From NCBI GenBank assembly GCA_013396525.1, contig VWYX01000351.1, forward strand, positions 116,944 to 180,943: a DNA stretch of 64,000 nt, written 5' to 3'. Below are positions 14,501 to 25,900 of this stretch, piece by piece (positions within the stretch are counted from its first letter, which is position 1; every line of letters starts with the position of its first letter). This stretch comes from Chaetorhynchus papuensis (taxonomy: Eukaryota > Chordata > Aves > Passeriformes > Rhipiduridae). The notes under the pieces were generated by a model. The model was not told the origin of the DNA and searched no databases. It was given only the letters and a program-made list of their open reading frames with translations. The position numbers were made by a program, and so were the translations under genes.

Positions 14501-17500
14501 CTGGAAGTGTCCAAGGCCGGATTGGATGGGGCTTGGAGCACTCTGGGCTCCAAGGTGTCCCTGCCCATGGCAGGGGGTGGGACTGGGATGAGCTTTTTAA
14601 CTCAAACCAGGCTGGGGTTCTCTGGATCTTCTCTTATGTGGGAAGACTGTACAGGTTTGTAGACTGGCAAATAATCTGCATTTCAGTTTGTCACAACAGG
14701 GAAAGGATGGTCAACAGAGGAAAATTGCAGTGTGTGCAGGAGAATCCATGGCAGTGTCACCACCACAGGAATTGCAGCTGCCTCTGGAAGCTCTGCAGGA
14801 ATTCGCCTGTCTTGTGAATTTAGGCAGATAGGGAGCGAGGGCTTGAAATATGCATTTAAAAATACACACCTTCTATGCTTCCCTGACTTTATTTGAATTA
14901 AATCCTCAGATATTCTGGTTTTCAGCCCGTGGTTTACCCCCAGTGCAGTGCTAACATTGCCTGACCCTATCCCTGCCTTCTACAGCACTGCTGGTTATTA
15001 TTCTTCTTCCCTAACATCACTTTGCTGCAGAATCAGTACTTCTCAGCATTATTTTCTGTGTTCTCCCCAGCCTTGCCATTGGATGTTCTGTCTGGGCATT
15101 TTAGTTTGTTAAATATTGAGTCTGGGCTCTTTGCTCTGTTGTCAACATCAGCTCTTTGTTCTTGTTCTTCGCCTGGATGTTCCTGGTGATCTTAAATCTC
15201 AGTTCAGGGTCTTCTGTTTATTTTGTAGAAGATTAAAAAGGCCCTGGTTTATTTGAAGAAGAGATTTTTGGAACTCGATTCTTTGTGTCCACTGAACTCA
15301 TACAATAACTTTCCATCCATCTATTGTAGTGTGGGAATGTCTTGGGAAAAGGGTTTGTTTCATTTTCTTCGTTTCATGGGGCTTAATGATCCTCCACACA
15401 ATGTGCACAATGTCTGTGTCTGGGCAGTGCTGACATGACTCAGTTGTCAGGAAACATCAGGCAGCAAAGCTGTCAGGTTGGGGGAAGTGTGGCTCCAGTG
15501 ATGCCTGAAAATAACCCACTTAATAAAAATATCCCAGTTCAGAGGCTTTAAGAACCACTTGCAGAATTCATGCTGCTTGCTCTTCCCATTTGTTTTTTCT
15601 TAGGATTTCCACTGTAGTATTTAAAAGAGTAAATAAATACAAACACAAGTTGAAAATAGAATCTTTGAACTGGCTGATTCCCTTCTTGCTTTGAAATGGT
15701 TTTGCTTTCTTACAGCTCTGTGTGTTGTACCTGCTTGTGTGTAATTAAATGTAATTATAGTAATTAAATGAGGCAGTCTGCAGGAACAAAGGCCTTTCCC
15801 TATTTTCTGCTTTTTCCCCTTATTTTTCTACTATAATTTGATAAATGATCCACTACTCCAAAATTGTTTTCTCTAATCTTTATCATGGAAGAGTCACTTG
15901 AATATGCAATGGAACTTGATGTAGAATAAAGTATGGTACTAATGATGCCATATTTAATCAGGAACATTATCACTCTGCTTTGCAAATAAATTCCCCATCC
16001 ACTAAAGCAAGCTGGATGTATTTTCCCTCAAAAAGAAAGGCATTGGTCAGTCTCCATCCAAACTGAGCAAGTACTTTCCTGCAGCCCTGCTTTTGCCTTC
16101 CCATTTTATTAGGTACTTCCCAGCTCTGCCAGAATTTAAAAACAATGTGGTGACCCAGGCACTTTATGGATCTTTTTTTGATTGCTAGCTCATTTTACCT
16201 GGACACAGTGCATAAATCCAAGTTAATCATTAAGGTGTAAGAATGTCTTCTGGATCACCTGACGTGTTAACGCTTTCCAGGCAGTGCAGATACTCCTTTG
16301 CTCATTTCTCTCTTGACAAAACCATTGTTGCTTTGGTTTATAATGGCATTCTTTCACTTATTTTTCATTTCAGGGGCTGTTTAGGACTTTTGTGAAGGCT
16401 GGTAGCAATCCACTTGACTGTCATTCCCATTTATTCTTCCCCAGTCTGGAGCTGCCCAGTCCCACTGGCTCAGTGTTGGGCTCTGTGGCTTCCAGGGGCT
16501 GAGCAGACTTTCCCTGCCCTCTCCTCAGGGCTCCCAGAATTCCCGAGGTCATGAAAAAACGCACCAGGAAAGCTGATGTGCTGGGAATTGGGACAGGAAT
16601 TTCTTCTTTTTTGGTCGGATCGTTTTAGCCAAGCCACTCTCCTGACCCCACTGATGGCAGGAGATGGTGCTGGCGAAGGAGAGAAAGTGGGGCTGAGGAG
16701 GTGTTTTTGGGGGAGGAAAGTGGTCAGATTTTAAGGAAGTTGGGATGACTGCTTTGTGTAGCAGCACCATAGATGTATCTGGTTCGTGCTGTGGTTGCAG
16801 TTACCTTGAATTCAAGTTAAACCCAGAGAGGAACAGTGTGCTCCTTTCTCTAGCTTCTGCTTCCAGATGTTGTTCCCTTCTGTGGTCCAGCTTTGGTGTG
16901 TGGATTCCTGGATTCTTAGATTTCTGTCTAGAGGCCACTTGACATCCAGCGAAAAAATTCATTGACTAATTCCAGCATCAGGCATGTGCTTTAGCGATAT
17001 CAAGCCTATCGTTTTAGGTCATCTGACAGTGGTTTTAATGAGCATGGGATGTTCCCAGGCCTTTTTCCTCCATGGGATTAAGAATTTATGCTTTCCTTAG
17101 GTGATAGTTCGGTGCTTAGTTTCTCCTCAGTAGGTCTTAATGCTTTTGTCTTCTGTTTTAAGGAGCCATTTGGTATTAAAAATACAGAATATTAAGGTGG
17201 AACTGAAGTTAAGACTCGTATTTGTCCTGCAATAGGAGATTCTTACTGGAAGTCAGGGAGGAGTTTTTAACAAATATCATTGTCTGACTGATGCTGTTTC
17301 TGTTTGAGTTGGAAGGGCAGAGCCCTGGGCAGGGGAGTAAAGGTTGTGCCATGGCTGTGTAAAGGTAAAACTGTCTCCCTAACCTCAGTCCAGGCACTGC
17401 TCCCCATGTATTTGTTGGGCTCTCAGACTTCTGCAAAGGTTTGTCTGACAGAATAACTTGGGTTTCCATACATGACATTACTTTATTGTGCATAAGATTC

Positions 17501-19872
17501 CTGCTGCCAAAAGAAACCTGGTTTCCTATCCAAGAAAAGCTGTAAATTGGAGTTACCTCCATGAGTTATTAGTCACTTTCTGTGAACTTTCTCAGTTTCT
17601 TTCTGTTCTTTAGGTGATTGACAGAAGTAGTGAAATGGGCTAAAACATGTTCCTGTGCTCCTGGAATGGAGCTGCTCCAGCCCTTCCTTGGCTGGACATG
17701 CTGAGAACACATTTCCATCCTGACTCCAAGGGCTGGGAGGAAGCAATTTGCATTAAATCAGTTGGTTTGTGTATCTCTGCTGGGCATTTTTGTTTCTTTT
17801 CTTGCAAGGTACCTCAATGGCTCCATTTATTTGTATCAGGACTGAAAATAGAGATCTTTTAGAACATTCTTTCCTCAGTGGAAGTTAGTTTTTCTCCCAG
17901 CCAGTTGTGATTGCCTTGCAGGATTGTTATTGAGCAAATTGAATATAGGAGGGCCCTGAAGGTTATTTCCTGGGTGTCCCATCTCCAGGTTTGTGTAGTG
18001 AAAAGAAAAATGACAAAGCAAAGAATCATGAAATAAGTTGAGTTGGGATTAAAACTCATCTCATTCCCCCCCCTGCCAGGGGGCATGCCCTCCACGGGAT
18101 TTAGGTGCAGCCTCAGAATGATCCCTTGTGCATGTGGGTCTGCTGCTGAAACGAAGATATTATGGCCAGACTGGAGATCCTCAAATGAGAGGATCCACTC
18201 CCAAACTGGAACAAAGTCTATGGAGAAACACTGAGCTGATATTAAAATCGATTCCATAGTCTTGTAGCTTATTGAAGGCAGACAGAGGAAAGCCCACCCC
18301 GTAATGCTCCTTCCCTGGGTGGGTGATATCAGCAGGGTTTTGTCACAGCACAGCCTGTGTGTGCAGGAAGTGATTTGGAGTCTTCTAGGTAGAAGTGTCT
18401 AATTGGAAATAACGATAAGCCAGAAATGTTTCAAACTGACTTGAAGGGTTATTTTTGATGCAGCACTTCAGGGCAAGATACTATTATATGGCTATAATAC
18501 ATTTTTTATATATAATGTACATCTATATGCATATATAGAGACATATAAAATGTGTATGTCTATAACATATAAAGTATATATACCCCATATATATATATCA
18601 CAGCAGCAAGTCTATCCTCTTCATATCACTTGTATTTTTATACACTCCTATTTCTGGCATTCATTTGTACACCCATTTTTCTCTCTTTCTACCTCCAAAA
18701 CTTTTACATGCTCTTTAAAACAAAGCCATAAATTCCCTGTTTTCTCCCATTCTTTCCTGCAGCACATCTTGGCTCTGCTGGAACCAGAAGTGGTTTCTCT
18801 TCTTGCTGCCACTGCACCATTTCCATCAACTCTTTAGGGATTTTTGTTTCTTTTCAAAAGCTTGATGCTATTCAGAGAATATTCATATTAAAATAGGGTA
18901 GGGAATATAATAGGGATTAAAAATATCTTTTTAGAATTTTATCATCTGTACTAAATTCTCTTTTTTTTTGGTGGACACGGTTAAAACTGAGTATTTATTT
19001 CTGCAGCTGCTACTGGGCAGTGAAGAGTTCCAATGGTTCCTGTTGATAAAATGGATTTCTGTTACTGCAGTGAAGTAAAAAAAAGTATAGCAAAACAGCA
19101 CTCTCAATTTGAACAATAAAGCTAAACAAATTTTTGCCTTCTAAATTATTTGTGAGTTTTTCCTCTTTTCCTCAGCCTTTTGGAGTGTTTATACTGTGCA
19201 TGACAGAGTTGCGCCACTGAGCTTGCGAATAACTGACTTGAAATTGCTTTGAATAATTTTGCTTTTTTTTGGCTTTTTGTACCTAATCAGAATTGATGTG
19301 ACTGAAGTTCAAATCTTCATAATAATCATGCATTTACTGGCAGTGATTGGAGGACCACCTTTTTGGCAATCTCTGGTAATTTTGCTCATGTTCTTACTTT
19401 ATCCTTTGTAATAATCCCGTGGTCACTGAAGGACTCCTGCACATCTGGGGACAGTTTCACTTCTGCAGGAAGGTTTCGCTTTTCCTCATAAATGGAAACA
19501 GATTTTTGAGTCCAGATCCCACAGAATTAACTGTGGATTCTGGCTGTACCAGAGTCATTAAAACAAGGTTATTTTATACCTTTTGCGTGCAGGTAGAAAG
19601 CTATCAAACATTGCATGAACTTAAACCTTTGGTCAAATCCTGGCCAAAATTTGAATGAATTCCGTGCAACAAACAGTGGAGGAATATTAAACTGGGATGA
19701 GGGTTTGGGGGAAACTCTTAGAGAGCAGTTGGGAACCATCTGGAGATAATTTGGCCTGAATGTGGCTGATAGCTCTTGATTTGTGTAAGGGGGAAACCCC
19801 CAATTGTCAGGTTTTTCCTTTTAAACTGAGATGATCCTGATTAAATGAGCTGCTGGCACAGCCTGGCTGCAG

Positions 19873-19903
<31 letters not shown>

Positions 19904-22900
19904 GATATATCTGTATCTGTGCCTATGTAATGTAGGCTCACCAGGCCATGTCAGCTGACAGTTTAATAATGATGATGATAATAATAGTACTACAATAGTA
20001 AGTATTACTGAAGCCACATGGAGCTATCAAAATGGCATTGTCCACAGAAAAGCATGTATGTGCATACATAAATTAAAAACTATATAAAGTTACTGGAAAT
20101 AAAATCCAAAGCATTGATTTCCTGGAAGGTTTTCCTAGTTTTCCTTCTTGGTTATTGATCTTCTCTCTGTATTTGATGAATGCAGTTCTTAAGGAGAAAG
20201 AAATCTTGATTTGAATAACACCAAGAGATGGTCAAAAGTTCCTGAAAAGCTTCACCCCAAATGGATGAATTTTTAATCTGCTCCATGTAGTGGGAGCAAT
20301 GAACCCTCAGTATGTGGAGAGGATCCCAAATGAGCTAATTGTGGCCATCCTGATTTTGCTGCTTGTGCTTTCAGGCTTAAAAACCCAAAGACCTTAATTA
20401 ATTATATAAACTGCAAAGTAAATACCATCTAAAGGAAACGAGGTGGGTAAGACTATTTAGAAAATAAAAATGAGGCTGCACCTCACCTTACTGGTGCCAA
20501 GTTTTCAAAAAGTATTAGTGTGGCCAACATTCCCATGCAGCTATAATTTAATATTCTGCGTTACAGAGGGAATTTCTCAATTCATGTCCTCAGTTTCCTT
20601 TTTTAGAAAAAAAAATAAAGGGGGATAAATGCTGCCACAGCAACCTCTGGCACAATTCAGTGGTGTTTATGTGAGCTTAGAAACTGGTCTCTTGTTATTA
20701 AATAGCTTAAATAACTCTATAATAGCCTTTTCAATCACCCTTTTAAGTAGAATCTTGACATCTGTTAGAAGTTCTGAGTTGCAGCAGCATTTGCCTAAGG
20801 CAGCTCCCAAAAATACTAAACTGTTTTGGTTGGTTTGGTTGGTTTAATGGAGCATTTCTCCAGAGAACAACCTTAATCAGATCTCCCATGACAATCCCGT
20901 TTAATTCAATGAGTGAGATTTTGTGTTCATTTAGAGATAAATGTTATTTACTGCTTGCAGAGTAAAATAAATCACACAACCCCATCTCACCCAGCCCTCT
21001 CTAACCCTTTAATACTTGGTGTGACTGCAAAATTGGTGGTTTGATATTTTTTATTTGCTTCTGTCTGGGGGAAATATGGAGTAAATGCGGTTGTGTACTC
21101 AAACATTCCACTTTTCATGGGAAAAGCAAAACGCTCTGAACAGGCGAAATGCAGAGTTGTGGATTTTGGCAATTGTTGCTTTCATTACCTTTCCTTTATT
21201 CCATGAAACTGTGTGTGCCTGTCCTGGCTCCCTCCTTTCTGGCAGTGTAAATTCTCTTCAAAGCCTGTTAAATGCTGCTCCCCAGGCTCCTCGAGCTGGG
21301 TAATTCCTGCGGGATGCTGAGTATCCCAGCTGGAATCATTTGGGACATGCAAGTAAAGCAAGGAAGCTTAGGGTAACTCATTTAATACATCGATTATTTG
21401 GAGTTGATTTTCCTGCTTGAAGCAAGAAAAATGCTGCTGAAGTTTTCTCCCACAGGGTCTGGAATATGAAAAGGCACAAATGCTTTGGCAATATGAAGCT
21501 GGATTTCGGCTCTCTGGAAGTTGTTCCTTGGGCAGATGTGACTGCAGTATATCTGGGCAGCTCCAAACTCCAGCTGGGATCCAGCCCTGTGAGAAGGACT
21601 CCAGGGTCTGAGTTGCCCAGCTGGCTGTGGGATTTGTGGGATTGGTTGGTGACAGGAGGAGTTCCCGGAGGAAGCGGCTCCATGTCTGCTCGTGTGGTCT
21701 CTTACATGCTCCTCCCTGCTGCTTCCACGAGCCCTTAGCTGGGCTCTGCTCTGGCCTATTTCCTCATAATTTTACTTTTTAAATCCTGATTTGTGCTGTA
21801 CAAAACTCTGATGGAATGTACTCTGGAATCCTGGCAGTAATTTTCTGGCAAAATATTCCAGACTTGCTGTAATGCCAGCTCTGGCAACCACTCCTGACTC
21901 TGTCTGTTGCCTGTTGCCACTTGGTTATTGCCATGCCTGGGGTCTTCCCAAACAAAATCTGGTATCATGGAATGGTTTGGTTTGGAGTGGACCTTAAAGC
22001 TCATTCAGTTCCACCCCCAGCCATCAGCAGAGACACCTTCCACTGGACCAGGTTGCTCCAAGCCCTGTCCAACCTGTAATGCTGCTTTCCCAGGATTTAC
22101 CTGGATTCAGCAGCTCTCTGGGTAGTGCAGCCTTCCCTCTGTAATCAATCTCAAGGTTTAATAGAGAACATGATTTGCCTGCAAAAGATGTGACTGGTGA
22201 TACTTCCCTGCATTGCTGACATGGATTTGTGAAGTTCTGTCTGCATGTGACCTTGGATGAAGCCCCTGGAATCACCAGGAAGGGCAGAATAATTGCAGGG
22301 ACTGTAGTGATACGTGGAATACCAGACAGGGAAGCCTTGTGGCTGTCTTCCAGTGTCCTCTGAGTTAAAATTCGGGGGCTGCAATGCCACTTTGGAGAAA
22401 CATTTTCCTCTCTCCCTCTACTCACAGGGAAAAAATAAAAATAATCTGATATTTGCTTGATTTTGCTGCTTCCCAGTTTTGGCCTTGCTGCTCCCATTTT
22501 GTACATGGAGAAATTCAGCAGGTGCTGACTTTTTAATCCACTCCTCTGGCTTTTCTCTGCTAAATTTCTATATGTGGCTGTTTCTCATTAATATTTTCTG
22601 CAGACATGTTTTGCACTGATGCAGCTGCTTGTGGAGGCAAAAAGCGGGGTGTTAAGAACCCAAAACTGGCCAAACTGGGTATTACAACAGTGTGGCCTTA
22701 TCTTCTCCTTCCCTGAGCATCCTTCTCCAGTGTTCTAGTGGTAGTTGGGAGTTCACAAGGTGTTTTTCGCAGCCAACTCCTCTTGTCTTGGGGAAATGTC
22801 AGCCTTAATGTCTTTTGACTCCTGTATGCAGTTTGCTACTGTTTCCTTTTGCTTGTAAAAGCCAATTCACCCCATTCTTTAAATACCAAAGTATCAGTTC

Positions 22901-25900
22901 TGAGGCAGAGGCCAGCACAGGTACATGCTTTTAGAAGAGCTTGAGGAGTCATGAGCCTCCTGACATAAATGGATGATTACAGCTAGTGCTTCAGTCTGGC
23001 AATTCAAGCCTTCTCTTTACTTGTCTTTATTCTTTCTCTACAGTCTTTCAGAAAATGCCCTTTTTTTTTTTTTTTTTTTGCCTTAGCAGGGCAGCCTTAG
23101 CAAGGGAGTAATATATTTGAGTGTCATGAAACTGGGCGGGGTTTGGGGAGTGGGCTGAACAAGGCATAAAAGATTAAAGCTCCTCTGCCTCTTAATCATG
23201 CCCTGGAAAGATCAAGGGATTCAGTTGTTGAATGGAATAGAAAACTTAGGATCTTCAAGAATGTTCTTTGGACAACGCTCTCAGGCACAGGGTGGGATTG
23301 TTGGGGTGTCTGTGTAGGAACAGGGGTTGGACTGGATGCTCCTGATGGGTCCCTTCCAACTCATAGTATTCCATGCTTTACCTGCTGAATGCTACTCTGA
23401 GAGTGTAATTAAAGAAAAATAGAAGCAACTTGACCTTCTTTGAAGTTCTGTTCCTGGCTGGACTCATCGGGGAGCTGAGTGTTTATTCAGTTGAGTGCCA
23501 TGACTTCAGTTCCCGAATGAAGAGCTTTTAGTAGTTGAATAGATACGGTTGGGAAGTTTTGGGTAGTTATCTCTAAACCCTTGCTTCCATATTTCCTGTG
23601 GTTTAGTTTGGACTATTTTCTTCTTCATTTCTAGTTTTTCCTATTCTGCTTGAAACATGACTGTTAAAAAACAGAGGAAACTTTCGAAATTGCCTGTGCT
23701 CGTTCTCCCCTTCTTTAGCAACCTCATCCTTCCTCTCCTGGGTCACTGACTCCGATCTGACTTGTCTGATCTCTTAGCTTGCCTTGCCTTGCCTTGCCCT
23801 GCCCAGAAGATCAGATCCAGTCCTTGAAGGGGTTTATCTGACCATCCCAAGTGACTCTTGCTCTGCCCAGTTTGATCTTGACTGCAGCTTCAGGAAAGGT
23901 GATGATTCTCTTCCCTGGGATGATTTAGAGCAAGTTCTTGGTTTCTGTCCATTTCTCTGCTTTTGGTGTCTTTCTCTGGTAACTGAACATAAATCTGGCT
24001 TTCTGGGAAGCTTCAGGGAAGGATTTTTTGGAAAATACATTTTTCTCTGTAGGAACGTCAGTTTCTCTGTAGCAGAGAAAGAAGAGCAAATGTTGTGTTG
24101 GAAAGTGGAGTGTTTGAGTGCACCTGAAATATTAACCCAAATTTGAGTTTGTGCATATTTTAACTTCTTGTCTCTCTTCCATTAAGATTCCAATACTGAA
24201 TATTCAGGTGAAAATATTTCCAGCTCTCTGTACTGTGGCAGGAACCATATTCTCCTGTACAAACTACTTTGGTGTGATCTTCACGGGTGGAGTTGGCAAA
24301 AATGGATCCACTATAGCAGTGAGTACCTTGGGCTGCCAGTTCCTCCTCAGCATGGAGGATCTTCAGCCACAGTTTGTATTTAACATAATCCCTCCTCCAT
24401 GGGAAATATTTTCCCTTCAGCTCCTTGCTGGCATGGGAAAAACAAGTTAATATTGTGCATGTAAGAATAGTAGATATAGGAGTCAGAGTTTTAAAATTTT
24501 TGAATAAAAGTACTCATTGTACTTTGATATTTGTTTTTGAATTAATGAGACCCAGGTTATACAAATACACTCCTTGTTGAACAGTTCATAGAAAAAACCT
24601 GTGCAAAAATCCATTCAGAAGGAAAGTTTTCAAGAAGATTCTGGGTTTGATCCTTCTAAAAGATCTATTATTCATATTACCAGTGTAAAAGAACAAGTGG
24701 AGGTGTCTGCACAAGCACCTTCTGTTGCAGTGTTCTTGCTGCCTAAAATCTGATTTTTTTTCCCCAGCACCAGAAAGTTTCCACCACATTCTCAGCTGCT
24801 GCTTGCTCAAGTTTCACCACTTTTTGTTCCTTTTACCAGCATTCAGAAAGACGTTTCTAATGTGATTTTATTTTTAACCCCTCATTGCACACCACATGAA
24901 GGGCTCTGAGGTTGCTTTGCAACATGCACATTTTATTAACCTCATGCTTTAATCTCGCCGTAGGGAACGAGTGTCCTCTCACCTTTTCTCCATATTGGCT
25001 CAGTGATCGCCTTGGCTGCAATGATCTACAAGAAATCTGCTGTGCAGCTCTTTGAGAGGCACCCCTGCCTCTACATCCTGACTTTTGGCTTTGTGTCTGC
25101 TAAGATCACAAATAAACTGGTGGTGAGTGTGCCAGAACCTTCCCGAGTCTTGTTGCAGGAGAACTTTTCGTAGATTATGGAGCTCTCTGGGTATTCCACT
25201 GAATAACTTGCACTTGTTTGTGTGCTGAAGAGATACTCGTGCTTTGCTTTAAGTAGCCTGGAGGTGCAGCAGAGCCTTTTTCTGTTTGAAAGGGCAGTGG
25301 AAACCTGGAGTTGATGCTGTGCTTGCACAGGCAGCACCAGGACAGCTCAGAGCTGCTTCCCCCCCTTCCCCAGCTGTTAATTCACACTTTAGCAGTGTAT
25401 TTGTGCACATGTGTGAAGAGCTGGGCCGGAACAGAGGTGACTGGAATCCCCTTCAGATGCAAAGGGGAGGAAGGTTTATCAGAAGGAGAGGAGGTGATGG
25501 AGCTGCTGAGGTTTCGAACACTTGCCGAGGGTTTAGCTTAAAGAATTGCAGGGAAATAGGGGTTAAAATCATTAACAGGTTGGTGTCAATGAATGAGGGT
25601 TAAACAGCTCCTGCCTCAAATGCCATCCCAGTTCTGCAGGCCTCTGTTGGGCTACTGTGAGCTGGGTTAGTGCTGGACTTAACTCAAAATGGAAGAGTTC
25701 AAATTCATAGTGGAGGAAGAGTTTAAGCTCACAGTGGAAGAAAAGTTTCTTTCTTACCAGACCTGCTTTGGTGCTCAGACCCATCCCAGCCGTGCTGTGC
25801 AGTGAGGATGGAGTGTGGGATGGTTTCTGTGCCCGTAGGGAGGTGAGAAGGTCACACTTAAACGCCAGAAATGTTCATGAAACTGTAACCAGGCGGAGGT

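Larger units (their letters stand above)
11453..19290 (+). other. CEPT1 intron between the paired exons (non-coding)
   Basis: This 7.8 kb stretch separates the two alternative exons. It holds CR1 copies at about 13005-13315 (reverse) and 14224-14610 (forward), a short reverse CR1 piece near 18022-18130, a GTTT-rich tract near 12083-12112 and a TA-rich tract at 18481-18600. No other gene is recognised. Confidence 0.7.
19376..24186 (+). other. CEPT1 intron downstream of paired exons (non-coding)
   Basis: It contains a TA dinucleotide run (19879-19903), reverse CR1 at about 21963-22080, a T19 run (23061-23079), forward CR1 at about 23190-23390 and a short CCTTG repeat (23778-23803). No coding exon is seen. 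Confidence 0.7.

Noticed and set aside
3721..24186. A possible third copy of the 85-nt CEPT1 exon
   Set aside because: I looked for further D-V-T-E coding segments with splice sites between the paired exons and their neighbours and found none.
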